Shown: positions 35,324-43,264 of the stretch, one piece after another
Layout of the letters: every line of letters starts with the position of its first letter
Numbering within the stretch: position 1 is the stretch's first letter
NCBI GenBank assembly: GCA_015231795.1
Contig: JADGAX010000003.1
Coordinates: 372,001 to 436,000 of the forward strand
Reading direction: 5' to 3'
Source of the DNA: Alphaproteobacteria bacterium
GTDB taxonomy: Bacteria; Pseudomonadota; Alphaproteobacteria; Rhodospirillales; WMHbin7
Length of the DNA: 64,000 nucleotides
The notes under the pieces: model-generated
Databases searched by the model: none
Seen by the model: only the letters and a program-made list of their open reading frames with translations
Told to the model about the DNA's origin: nothing
Position numbers and translations under genes: made by a program

Positions 35324-35659
35324 ATGGCTGAAGAGACTCTTAACCTTGCTCAGGAATCCGGCTACAACTGCCGTTCGTCGCTGATGGCGGCGATGAGCTA
35401 TCTGGGCATTCTGTGCTTTGTTCCCCTGATGATGAACAAGGACGACGAATATGTTCAGTTCCATGCCAAGCAGGGCTTGGTTCTGTGGATCTGGGCCGTG
35501 CTGGCCGCCTTCTCGCTTCAGATTCCGGGCGCGGGCAAGATGATTTTCGGCTTATCGTCGATGGCCGTGCTGATCTTCTCGGCGATTGGCCTGATCTCGG
35601 TCGTTTTCAAGCGCGCTTGGAAGATGCCCCTGATCGGCTACTTCTCGGATCGCATCTAG
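35324..35659 (+). CDS. mamF: MamF, magnetosome membrane protein
   Basis: A 111-residue protein with three membrane segments and family motifs [25 protein letters not shown] and [12 protein letters not shown]. Length equals that of Magnetospirillum MamF, and it follows the mamG-like gene by 15 bases, as in mamGFDC. Such proteins control crystal size and may form higher-order assemblies. GGGAGATCAAC precedes the ATG. Confidence 0.88.
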   Translation: MAEETLNLAQESGYNCRSSLMAAMSYLGILCFVPLMMNKDDEYVQFHAKQGLVLWIWAVLAAFSLQIPGAGKMIFGLSSMAVLIFSAIGLISVVFKRAWKMPLIGYFSDRI

Positions 35660-35723
35660 TTTTATCGACTTGTCACCGAGGCGGAGCGATCCGCCCCGGG
35701 GTTATTCCATAAGAGGCTCTGTC

Positions 35724-36047
35724 ATGGCGCGTAAGAAAGACCAGACCGAAGTGACGGATGAAGCGGCAGCCCCCGAGGCTACGGCCTGCGGTTCCGGCAA
35801 GGCTTGTTCCGGCGATTGCGGACCTCGCACGGTTCCCGTCGAGGATGTCGTCGTGGGGGTAATTCGCCTGACCAAGGATATTCTGGGCAATGTCGGAGGC
35901 CTTGGCGCTGCCGTGGCACCCGGCCTGAAGACCGGCGTGGCCGATCTCTCCAATGCCGCAGGGCAGGGGCTGAAGCGCGTGATCGATCTGGTCGGTAAAG
36001 GTTTCAAGAAGCCTGTCGACACCACGCCGGACGAGCCTGCTCACTGA
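35724..36047 (+). CDS. Short protein sharing the MamJ-type PVED motif
   Basis: A 107-residue protein. A charged N-terminus leads to a cysteine cluster (ACGSGKACSGDCGP, Cys22, 28, 32), then VPVEDVVVGVIRLTKDIL (37-54) and a Gly-rich amphipathic region. The PVED block is the same as in the C-terminal ends of the MamJ-like proteins at 17481 and 22742, where it also precedes a Gly-rich hydrophobic stretch. It may be a stand-alone magnetosome-targeting module. It lies between mamF and mamD, where canonical clusters have nothing. Start at ATG 35724. Confidence 0.6.
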   Translation: MARKKDQTEVTDEAAAPEATACGSGKACSGDCGPRTVPVEDVVVGVIRLTKDILGNVGGLGAAVAPGLKTGVADLSNAAGQGLKRVIDLVGKGFKKPVDTTPDEPAH

Positions 36048-36131
36048 GCCGAAAGGCGTTTGAATTTCACGTTGGCCTGACCGCGCCCTGATGGTGGTCG
36101 GCGGCCTCATTTGACGGATGGGATAAAGACG

Positions 36132-37115
36132 ATGGTTGCTGATGTCATTCTGACCAAGGTGGAAAGCGCTCGTCAGGCCGCCGAAGTGGGGGCGCTGGCA
36201 GGAAAGACGGTCGTCGTAACCGACGTTTCCTCGGCGACCAAGCTGGCCACGTTGACGCCGGATGGCAGCAGCGCCATTACCGTCAAGCTGGATGCGACGC
36301 GCCAGATCGCCGAACTGAAAGCCCTGGCGGGCAAGTCCGTGCTGGTCGGCAAGACCCCGGCGGCATTGGGCGGCATCGGAAGCTGGGTGTCGCTGACGCC
36401 TGTGGCCAAGGGTGCTGGCGTTGCCGCGGCATCGACCGGCGCAGGCGCTGATTCCCTGGTCATGATGAAAGTCGTTGGCGGTGAAGCGGCGGCCCAATTG
36501 CCCGCCCTGGCCGGAAAGACCTATACGGTGGTGGCTCCCCCGATGGCTTCGGCTGCGGGCAAGACCGTTCCCATGCTGTATCTGAAGCAAAGCGGCGCGG
36601 CGGCTGGAGCTGAACTGCTGAAAATTCCGGTGCAGGATACGGCGTTCGCCCAGGCCTCCGGTCTGGCTGGCAAGACCTTCACGGTGGCGAAAAGCCCGGT
36701 GGTTGGCGCCAATTTCGGACAATTCCTGGTCTTGAAGCCGACGGCGGCGGTTGGGGCCAAGGCGGCAACCGGCAGCCTGCTGGCCGCCAAGCTGGGCACC
36801 ACCGTTGCGGCAACCGGAAAAACCGCCACGGCGGCGGCTGGTACGGCCACGGTTGCGGCGGGCAATGCTTTGTCGCCCGCCGTGGCGGCACTTAATCCCG
36901 TCGCCTCGGCGACAGCGGGCAGCACTGTGCTGGCCGGAAAGGGAGTCGGACTGGGTTTGGGCCTGGGTCTGGGCGCCTGGGGGCCGGTGGTTCTGGGCGT
37001 GGTCGGCCTAGCCGGGGCGCTTTCCCTGGTCGCGTATCTGCGCGATCGCAGCAAGCGCGAACCGGTCAGCCATCAGGCTCTGATGGATGAATTGGCCGCC
37101 GAAGCAAAGGCCTGA
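36132..37115 (+). CDS. mamD: MamD (Mms7), magnetosome membrane protein
   Basis: A 327-residue protein. The N-terminal two thirds hold at least five copies of a LAGKxxxV motif (GALAGKTVVV, KALAGKSVLV, PALAGKTYTV, SGLAGKTFTV). The C-terminus has the Leu-Gly repeat GLGLGLGLGAWGP and a closing membrane helix. This is the build of MamD, a tightly crystal-associated protein that affects crystal size. ATG 36132 was chosen (MVADVILTK); an in-frame upstream start is possible. Confidence 0.92.
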   Translation: MVADVILTKVESARQAAEVGALAGKTVVVTDVSSATKLATLTPDGSSAITVKLDATRQIAELKALAGKSVLVGKTPAALGGIGSWVSLTPVAKGAGVAAASTGAGADSLVMMKVVGGEAAAQLPALAGKTYTVVAPPMASAAGKTVPMLYLKQSGAAAGAELLKIPVQDTAFAQASGLAGKTFTVAKSPVVGANFGQFLVLKPTAAVGAKAATGSLLAAKLGTTVAATGKTATAAAGTATVAAGNALSPAVAALNPVASATAGSTVLAGKGVGLGLGLGLGAWGPVVLGVVGLAGALSLVAYLRDRSKREPVSHQALMDELAAEAKA

Positions 37116-37146
37116 TCGGATCGGCAGGACAAGTCGGGATCGTTGC

Positions 37147-37473
37147 ATGGCTAGACGGAAAAAACTTCGACGCGAATTTGGTGTCCGCACCTTTTTGATG
37201 GCCGCTCTGGGCTATCTGGGCATCTTGTGTTTTGTGCCGCTTTTGCGCTGCAAGGACGACGAATACGTTCTTTTTCACGCCAGACAGGGCTTTATCTTGT
37301 GGATGTGGGCGGTGCTGGCCATGTTCGCCCTGCCCATTCCTCTGGCGGGAGAAATCTTCTTCAGCGTTTCGATGATGGCGATTCTGATTTATATGTCGGC
37401 GGGCTTGATCTCGGTCGCCTTTCGCCGGGCCTGGCGTCTGCCGCTGGTTGCCACGCTGGCCGATCTGATCTGA
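37147..37473 (+). CDS. Second MamF/MmsF-family protein of the cluster
   Basis: A 108-residue protein with a basic N-terminus (ARRKKLRREF), three membrane segments and the family motifs [26 protein letters not shown] and FRRAWRLPLV. It is the third family member in the window, after those at 5530 and 35324. It takes the place that mamC occupies in mamGFDC. Whether it should be called mamF or mmsF cannot be decided without a tree. Confidence 0.82.
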   Translation: MARRKKLRREFGVRTFLMAALGYLGILCFVPLLRCKDDEYVLFHARQGFILWMWAVLAMFALPIPLAGEIFFSVSMMAILIYMSAGLISVAFRRAWRLPLVATLADLI

Positions 37474-37495
37474 CGATCAAAAAAAGCGGGCTTAA

Positions 37496-38572
37496 TTATT
37501 TGCCCTTGGCGGTGTTATCCGTTTTTTTCGCTTTCTGAATCATGCTGAGAATATCGGCCTGTGAGGCGGCCCGCTTGGCGATGGCCTCCTTGAACAGATG
37601 GGGGTCGGTTTCGCCCGATCCAAAGCTGGGAAGCCTGTAGCTTTGGGCCTCCATGTCGCGGACGGCATCGGCATAAATGGCCGCCTTGGTCACGGTTTCC
37701 TGCTGATCGGGTGCCAGTAATTTCATTCCGCCCATGACATCGATCAGTTCCAGCACGCTATGCATGTGCATGGTAACCACATCACCGCAACCAAAGGGGG
37801 TGCCCTTGGTCTGGCGCATGAGGCGCGCGCCATAGTCAATCAGCTTTAACGCCCTGTTTTCCAATAGAATCTTAGAGGAGGAGACCAAGCCGGACATCAG
37901 GCCGTTCAGCCGTTCCCGATTTTCGCCGGGGTCTTTTTCCTGGGAAACATGGTGGCTGGCCAAGGTGACCAGATTGATCAGGCGCGTCGAGGCCTCGGCC
38001 AGTCGGTTCTTCAAATGCCTCTTTTCGGCCGGTTTGCTCACCCCCGCCAGTTGCGAGGTCAGCGCCTCGATCTCGGCGACGGTGGCATAGGCGCCGTCGA
38101 TGACGACAGAGGTCTGCTCCTGCTCCTCGTCACCCTTCCAGGAAATCAGGCTATCGCCATTGAATTTGCGGATCATGATCCGGTCGACGCCGGTGATATG
38201 CTTGATCAGCCAGTCATAGGCAAACAGCATGAGGGCCTGGGCGGTTTCGGCGCTCTCCAGATGCTCGTCGTTTATCGCATTGATTCTTTTTGCGAATCCG
38301 GCATGCGCCGCCAGATGCATGGTGCGCTCGTCATAGTCGAAACTGTTCATGATCTCTTCTTCGTGAGAAAAATGAATGTCGACATAGTCTTTCAGGCCCA
38401 GCAAAACGCCGGACACAATATTGTCCGTATCCCGGTTGCTGACCGCATCGCGCAGGTCGTTCAAGTAATCGATAATTTTTTTGTGTTCCTGGTCGATATC
38501 CTGGCGGCCCGTCTCGATGGCCTTTGACCATTCAAACTTGATAAGGTCATCTCCATCCTGCTGTTCGCTCAA
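37496..38572 (-). CDS. Hemerythrin-domain protein with a novel C-terminal helical domain
   Basis: 358 residues. The N-terminal hemerythrin domain has all iron ligands: H30, H67, E71, H86, H90, H125, D130. The rest (about 150-358) is a helical domain that resembles the C-terminal half of the receiver-like protein at 39257 (VVIDGAYATVAEIEALTSQL here, IVIDDACVTVGQVTKLSGDL there; later LKLIDYG and AIDYGEKI). The protein ends with a QADILSMIQ motif also found at the end of the protein at 40448. A TTG start at 38572 is preferred because GGAGGA lies 5 bases upstream and the product then begins like its divergent neighbour. An ATG at 38641 is the alternative. Confidence 0.8.
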   Translation of the reverse strand: MSEQQDGDDLIKFEWSKAIETGRQDIDQEHKKIIDYLNDLRDAVSNRDTDNIVSGVLLGLKDYVDIHFSHEEEIMNSFDYDERTMHLAAHAGFAKRINAINDEHLESAETAQALMLFAYDWLIKHITGVDRIMIRKFNGDSLISWKGDEEQEQTSVVIDGAYATVAEIEALTSQLAGVSKPAEKRHLKNRLAEASTRLINLVTLASHHVSQEKDPGENRERLNGLMSGLVSSSKILLENRALKLIDYGARLMRQTKGTPFGCGDVVTMHMHSVLELIDVMGGMKLLAPDQQETVTKAAIYADAVRDMEAQSYRLPSFGSGETDPHLFKEAIAKRAASQADILSMIQKAKKTDNTAKGK

Positions 38573-38612
38573 AATTTCCTCCGATGGACAATCTTTGGCA
38601 GTGTTAAAGGAC

Positions 38613-38637
38613 TTGGCTGGCTTGTCAAGCCAGCCAA
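38613..38637. promoter_or_regulatory. Perfect 25-base palindrome between divergent hemerythrin genes
   Basis: Twelve bases, TTGGCTGGCTTG, and their exact complement flank a single central T. It lies in the 150-base gap between the minus-strand hemerythrin (start 38572) and the plus-strand hemerythrin (start 38723). This suggests an operator for a dimeric regulator serving both genes, or a hairpin in a leader RNA. Confidence 0.6.
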
Positions 38638-38722
38638 ACATCCCTGCTCCGGCATGGACAGCCGCTTGATGGCAAGGTATGGTCGTGGATAGCGAACGCA
38701 AGCGTAGCAAGGCTAAAACGAG

Positions 38723-39232
38723 ATGAGCGACGAAGTCCAAAAAAAAGAAAAGCCAGAGGGCAGTGATCAGCCGACTACCGGCGGCCTGATGGAATGGTCC
38801 GAGGCGATGTCCGTCGGCAACGATGTTCTGGACGACGATCACAAAACTTTTTTCGATCTGGCCAAGATCATTCTGGAAGTTGACGCCGACAACAACAACA
38901 ACATCGTCTTTCAAAGCGCCCTCAACATGCTGGCCGATTACGTCAATGGTCATTTCCTGCGAGAGGAAAAGGCCTTGCGGGCCGTGAACTATCCGCATCT
39001 CGACGCGCATCTGCAAAAGCACAAGGCCTTTCGCCAGCATGTCATGAAAATCGTTCAGGAATATGGCGAGGGAAAGAACGACGACATTCGTAACCTGCCG
39101 GGTTTGGTCGTGAGTTGGCTCAAACAGCATATCCTTGCCGAAGACATGCAGTACAAATTCTGGATCAAGGAAAAATTTGTCGACAAGCGCCCGCTGGCCT
39201 TCCTGGCCATAGAGGCGGAAACTGGGGTCTGA
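38723..39232 (+). CDS. Bacteriohemerythrin 2
   Basis: A 169-residue hemerythrin with complete ligands H40, H77, E81, H96, H100, H136, D141. A 25-residue charged N-terminus precedes the domain. It ends with KFVDKRPLAFLAIEAE, very close to the end of the hemerythrin at 41319 (VDSRPLAFLSQEA), so the two are likely recent duplicates. It is followed by a receiver-like gene after 24 bases. A soluble oxygen-binding protein is expected. Confidence 0.93.
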   Translation: MSDEVQKKEKPEGSDQPTTGGLMEWSEAMSVGNDVLDDDHKTFFDLAKIILEVDADNNNNIVFQSALNMLADYVNGHFLREEKALRAVNYPHLDAHLQKHKAFRQHVMKIVQEYGEGKNDDIRNLPGLVVSWLKQHILAEDMQYKFWIKEKFVDKRPLAFLAIEAETGV

Positions 39233-39256
39233 TCATATTCCTATGCCGGGCACACC

Positions 39257-40414
39257 ATGGCTCTAACCTCTGCCTTTTCCAGCAAGAAATGCCTGGTCAT
39301 CGCTGATAGCCCAGACCTGGCGCGGCTTTTTCTGCACAGCCTGCGTCAGGTGGGCTTGACGGATGGTTTCAAGGCTGACGATGTGGAAGAAGCCAAGAAA
39401 CAGCTTTTCAAATTCGATTTCGATCTGGTGATTTGTGCGGAACTGGGAGTTGAAGGCTTCCTGGAAATCCTGCGCACCGTCCGTCGCGACTTGCAGGGTG
39501 TGCGGATGACGACGCCCGTCGTTTGTTTTTCCCTGAACTGGGATGGCGCTGTTCTGCCCAAGCTGCGCGATGCCGGAATCACGCTTCCGGCGGCACTGCC
39601 CTTCAGCCTGTCGAGCCTGCTGAAAACCCTGACCCGCGCCTTCGGCCCCAGAAGGTTCATCGACACGCCCGCTTATCGTGGACCCTGCCGCAGATTGCGG
39701 GCCATTCCCGATTACAACGGGCCGCGCAGGCGTACCGCTGATTCAAATGTTGCGGTCGAGAAGGAAATGAAAGCGGATTCCACGCCCAAGGCCCCTTCGC
39801 GCCCAATCCGTCAGGAATTCGATACAAGAGAGGCAAGCGACGATTACAGGGGCGGCGGCGGCGAAAAGGAAGTTTTCTACGGCGATCCAACGATGCTGCA
39901 GACCAAGATCGTCATCGACGATGCCTGTGTTACGGTCGGGCAGGTGACGAAATTGTCGGGGGACTTGCAGGCCGTGAAAACACCCGGCGAGCGCGCCGAC
40001 CTGCTGCATCAGATCGCCGATACGACCGAGCGCATGGTCAATCTGTTTACCTTGGCCATTGCGCGGATTCAGGTGCATGGGTGCGACGACCACCTGCTGG
40101 GGCGCCTGGGCGAGGTCAAGGAGAATATTGTCAGCAACACCGAGGGGCTGGCCGAGGCGACCGCCCGGCACGCCATCGATTACGGCGAGAAGATTCTGGC
40201 CAAGGCGCACGGCTTTCCTCTGGGAGCGGCCGAGTTGATGACGCATCAGATCACGCGCATGGAGACGGTGATCCAGGTGGTCGGTGGTGCCGACAAGCTG
40301 AACGAGTCCACGCAAAAGTTGGTTGTCCAGGCGCGGCATATCTTGAAAAAGGTCGTGGCCAGGGAAGCGAAGATCGCCAGCATCCTGCCGGAAGTCGATG
40401 GAATGCAGGCATGA
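39257..40414 (+). CDS. Degenerate receiver protein with hemerythrin-partner C-terminal domain
   Basis: 385 residues. Residues about 10-130 have a receiver fold, but the acceptor position reads VICAELG, so the phosphorylatable aspartate is missing. A double GPxRR motif follows (YRGPCRR, YNGPRRR; compare NYIGPERR at 7697). After a charged linker, the C-terminal domain (about 210-385) resembles that of the hemerythrin protein at 37496. It may be a phosphorylation-independent adaptor working with the adjacent hemerythrins. It lies 24 bases after bacteriohemerythrin 2. Confidence 0.72.
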   Translation: MALTSAFSSKKCLVIADSPDLARLFLHSLRQVGLTDGFKADDVEEAKKQLFKFDFDLVICAELGVEGFLEILRTVRRDLQGVRMTTPVVCFSLNWDGAVLPKLRDAGITLPAALPFSLSSLLKTLTRAFGPRRFIDTPAYRGPCRRLRAIPDYNGPRRRTADSNVAVEKEMKADSTPKAPSRPIRQEFDTREASDDYRGGGGEKEVFYGDPTMLQTKIVIDDACVTVGQVTKLSGDLQAVKTPGERADLLHQIADTTERMVNLFTLAIARIQVHGCDDHLLGRLGEVKENIVSNTEGLAEATARHAIDYGEKILAKAHGFPLGAAELMTHQITRMETVIQVVGGADKLNESTQKLVVQARHILKKVVAREAKIASILPEVDGMQA

Positions 40415-40447
40415 GGAAGCAAATTCAGGTAAGTGGAGGGCCAGCCC

Positions 40448-40843
40448 GTGGCTGATCAAAAAAAAGAAGTGGCCATGTCCATCATCAGGGACATTATCGT
40501 CAGCGCCTCGGAGGCAGCGAAGGTGGCCCGTTCCCTGGAAGCCGAGACCAGACAGCCGCCGCCTTTGGTGGTGGCGCTGGACAATCCGCAGAGTGCCGCC
40601 CCCGTTCAGGCCAGGCCCGCCCCCCCCCTGCCGCCTGCCGTGGCGAAACCGCCAGCCACTGCGGCCCCGCCGTCACCGCCGCCGAAGCCCGTAGCACCCC
40701 CTCCCGCCCCTGCGCCGGTGAAGGCTGTGCCCGAAGCGGTCAAAGAAGAAATTCCCGAACCACCCAAGGAAGTGGTCAAATCCGCCTCGCAAAGCGATGT
40801 GCTGGCCATGATCAGTCGCTCAACGCCCAAGAAGCCGAAATAG
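40448..40843 (+). CDS. Proline-rich small protein with DVLAMI tail
   Basis: A 131-residue protein: an N-terminal helix (MSIIRDIIVSASEAAKVARS), a long Pro/Ala/Val linker and a C-terminal QSDVLAMISR motif. The tail matches the QADILSMIQ end of the hemerythrin protein at 37496, so both may dock on the same partner. The GTG at 40448 was chosen because TGGAGGG lies 7 bases upstream. Same strand as the receiver-like gene before it, 33 bases away. I do not recognise a family. Confidence 0.6.
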   Translation: MADQKKEVAMSIIRDIIVSASEAAKVARSLEAETRQPPPLVVALDNPQSAAPVQARPAPPLPPAVAKPPATAAPPSPPPKPVAPPPAPAPVKAVPEAVKEEIPEPPKEVVKSASQSDVLAMISRSTPKKPK

Positions 40844-40897
40844 CCCAGCCATGGCAAATCCCCTGGCAATGTTCGTTGAATCCCCAAGGGGGCTGCC

Positions 40898-41326
40898 ATG
40901 ATCACGGCCCTCTTTGCGGGCCTGCTTTTGCTGGCGCTGGGAATTCTGGCCAAGGGTTTCTTTGCCCATCTGATGGTTTTGCTGGTGGCCTGGCTGGCTA
41001 AGAACGGCTTGCTATTGGGCTTGTTGAAAACGCGGGTTGGGCGGCGTATGGTTCGCAATGTCCGCCTGAAAGCCTATTCCCATGCCGGGCAGGGGGAAAA
41101 GCGCCGGAAAATCTACCGGGTTTTCAAATTGGTGGCGCATGTGGAGGATAGGGCCATGGGGGCGCTGTCAAAACTGAAGGCGGCAGGTGCGGCGATCGTT
41201 GGCGCAAGGTCGCGCCCAGCGGTTGCAGCTTCAGCACTTGGCGCCAAGCCGGGCGCAGCAAAAAAGAATCTTCGTGGAAAAGACGTTCGGTTCGGGCGTT
41301 GGAACGTTAGGAAAGAACATGACTGA
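40898..41326 (+). CDS. Small membrane protein of unknown family
   Basis: A 142-residue protein with one or two N-terminal membrane segments (LFAGLLLLALGILAKG and MVLLVAWLAK), then a strongly basic cytoplasmic tail. Its stop overlaps the start of bacteriohemerythrin 3 by 8 bases, which implies co-translation and a membrane-side partner for that hemerythrin. I do not recognise the family. Confidence 0.65.
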   Translation: MITALFAGLLLLALGILAKGFFAHLMVLLVAWLAKNGLLLGLLKTRVGRRMVRNVRLKAYSHAGQGEKRRKIYRVFKLVAHVEDRAMGALSKLKAAGAAIVGARSRPAVAASALGAKPGAAKKNLRGKDVRFGRWNVRKEHD

Positions 41327-41855
41327 CCAGGCATGCCCCATTGAGTGGACGCCCGACTTATCGGTCGGGGTCGAGGTCATCGACGATGATCACAAGACGT
41401 TCTTCGTCGTGGCGGCTCTCATGCAGAGCGCCATTCGGGAGAACCCTCAGAATTTGGAGGCGATCTTAAGGTCTTCGATCACGATTCTGCTGGAATATGT
41501 CAATGGGCACTTCCTGCGTGAGGAACGCGCCATGGAGGCGGCAGGCTACCCCAAGCTTGCGGAACATCACGCCCTGCACGAAGACTTCAAGGCCACGGTC
41601 CAGCGCTTAGTCGAAGAGTTCAATAAAATCGCGGCCTTTGACGAGCATAAAAAGGCCGCCCAGAAACTTGCCGAAGTCGTCAATGACTGGGTGTGCGATC
41701 ACATCGCCAAGGTCGATATGGCTTACATGGATTTTGTGAAGGCAGAGCATGTCGATTCCCGGCCTTTGGCCTTTCTCTCCCAGGAAGCCGACGAAGGCGG
41801 GGATGACGACGATTTCGATCTGATGAGCATGATTCCCGAGGACGGCCCGCACTGA
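41319..41855 (+). CDS. Bacteriohemerythrin 3
   Basis: A 178-residue hemerythrin with complete ligands H25, H64, E68, H83, H87, H128, D133, and an acidic tail (EGGDDDDFDL). Start at ATG 41319 with AGGAAAG 4 bases upstream; the longer frame has no support. It overlaps the upstream membrane-protein gene and precedes another receiver-like gene. It is very similar to bacteriohemerythrin 2, including the GHFLREE and RPLAFL segments. Confidence 0.93.
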   Translation: MTDQACPIEWTPDLSVGVEVIDDDHKTFFVVAALMQSAIRENPQNLEAILRSSITILLEYVNGHFLREERAMEAAGYPKLAEHHALHEDFKATVQRLVEEFNKIAAFDEHKKAAQKLAEVVNDWVCDHIAKVDMAYMDFVKAEHVDSRPLAFLSQEADEGGDDDDFDLMSMIPEDGPH

Positions 41856-41912
41856 AGGCTGCGCAGCTTCGGAAATCTCGGGAAAAGCGGTTTGCACGAC
41901 AAGGAAGAGACA

Positions 41913-42719
41913 GTGTTTAACATCCTTTCTGCAGAATATTGTCTTGTGCTTGATCCAAACCCGCATTATCAGCGGTTGGTCAGGGAAATCCTGCGCTTCG
42001 GCGGCCCCAAGAATCTCGAGATCGAGTTCGCCGTCGATGCCGATCATGGCCTGCGCCTGCTTCACGAAAGGTTGATGCATTTCATCGTCATGGAGGTCAA
42101 ACTGCCGCTTGAGGAGTCGATCGATTTTCTGATGAAAATTCGAAGAGGCCGGACGAAGTGGAACTTCGACATCTCGCTGCCCATCATCGGTTATGCCGAC
42201 GCCTTCACGCCGCAGGAGATTTATCGTCTGCGCGATGCGGGCATCAGCGAGTTGATGATCAGGCCGCTATCTGCTGCCATCTTCTTCAAATGTCTGAAGT
42301 CCGCCTCCAACCGGAAATTCATCGAGTCCCCCGGTTATTGCGGTCCGGATCGCAGACGACGTCTGGTCATGAATTACGCCAACAAGAGACGGGCCGACGA
42401 CAGGGCGGCGGAACTGGCCGAGGCGGCCAAGGCGGAAGAGGCGCGTCTCAAGGCTGAAGCAGATGCAAAGGCAGCTCTTCAGGCGGCGGCCAGGGCCGAG
42501 GAGGAAAAGGCCCGCAGGCTGGAGGAAGCCCAGGCCGAGGCGGTGCGCAAGAAGGCTGAAGCGGAAGAATTGGCCCGCAAGAAAGTCGAAGCCGAGGCCG
42601 CAGCGGAAATGGCTCGCAAGAAGGCCGAGGCCGAGGCTGAAGCGGCGGCGGCCAAGCCCGATCTTTCCGCCATGACGCAAGAAGAGCTTGCCCGGCATTT
42701 GCTGAAGCAGAAAAAATAG
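41913..42719 (+). CDS. Degenerate receiver protein with Ala/Glu/Lys coiled coil
   Basis: 268 residues. The first 125 form a receiver-like fold whose acceptor aspartate is replaced by glutamate (FIVMEVKLP), a change that can mimic the phosphorylated state. A GYCGPDRRRR motif follows (compare NYIGPERR at 7697). Next comes a long charged coiled coil of AEEARLKAEA type (about 160-245), and the protein ends TQEELARHLLKQKK. The GTG at 41913 is preferred because AAGGAAGAG lies just upstream; an earlier TTG-type start is possible. It pairs with bacteriohemerythrin 3. Confidence 0.7.
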   Translation: MFNILSAEYCLVLDPNPHYQRLVREILRFGGPKNLEIEFAVDADHGLRLLHERLMHFIVMEVKLPLEESIDFLMKIRRGRTKWNFDISLPIIGYADAFTPQEIYRLRDAGISELMIRPLSAAIFFKCLKSASNRKFIESPGYCGPDRRRRLVMNYANKRRADDRAAELAEAAKAEEARLKAEADAKAALQAAARAEEEKARRLEEAQAEAVRKKAEAEELARKKVEAEAAAEMARKKAEAEAEAAAAKPDLSAMTQEELARHLLKQKK

Positions 42720-42728
42720 CAGGATGGT

Positions 42729-43076
42729 CTAAGTCGCTGGGGTGGCGGCGGAAAGCGCTTCCAGCATGGCCAGCCGATCCTTGAGCGACGCGCGTTCGAA
42801 GGCGACCTGGGCCGACGTCTTGGGCTGCGGCGAGACGCGCGACGGATCCTGGCTTGAGAAAATTTCCGGCGGTGGAGCGTTTTTCCTGCGCCGCTTTTTC
42901 AGCTTTCCAAACGCCTCGAACAGATGGCGCACCAGGGCCTCCTGCTCACGCAGCGAGGCGCTGATCTCCTCGGGAAGCTTCTTTTTGGAAGCCCCGCCCC
43001 CCCTTTTCGAAGGTGGTTTCTTTTCAGCCTTCGGTTTCCCGGCAGCCTCGATGCGCTTGGCCATTTCTTGGCTCAA
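42729..43076 (-). CDS. Small basic hypothetical protein
   Basis: A 115-residue protein, Lys/Arg-rich in its first 75 residues (KPPSKRGGGASKKK, KLKKRRRKN), with a predicted helix before and after. It converges on the receiver-like gene with 9 bases between stops. I do not recognise a family, and an overlapping plus-strand frame of similar length exists, but the charge pattern and start context favour the minus strand. Low certainty. Confidence 0.45.
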   Translation of the reverse strand: MSQEMAKRIEAAGKPKAEKKPPSKRGGGASKKKLPEEISASLREQEALVRHLFEAFGKLKKRRRKNAPPPEIFSSQDPSRVSPQPKTSAQVAFERASLKDRLAMLEALSAATPAT

Positions 43077-43264
43077 TCCGTTATCCCAGACCTTTGAATC
43101 CTACCATAGTCGGCTTAAAAATCCAGCGAATCCAATGGGAAGGCCGCCCCACAAGCCCTGGCGGGGACAAGGGGGCGACCGCCCATAGATATTGAGAATT
43201 AAGGCATTTGACCTCAACACGGCAGCGCGCAGCGCCACGAAAGCCCCTGAAAGCCAAAGGCTAG

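Noticed and set aside
38573-39130. Upstream extension of the hemerythrin gene at 37496
   Set aside because: The extension runs antisense through bacteriohemerythrin 2, while a TTG with a strong GGAGGA site at 38572 gives a normal N-terminus.
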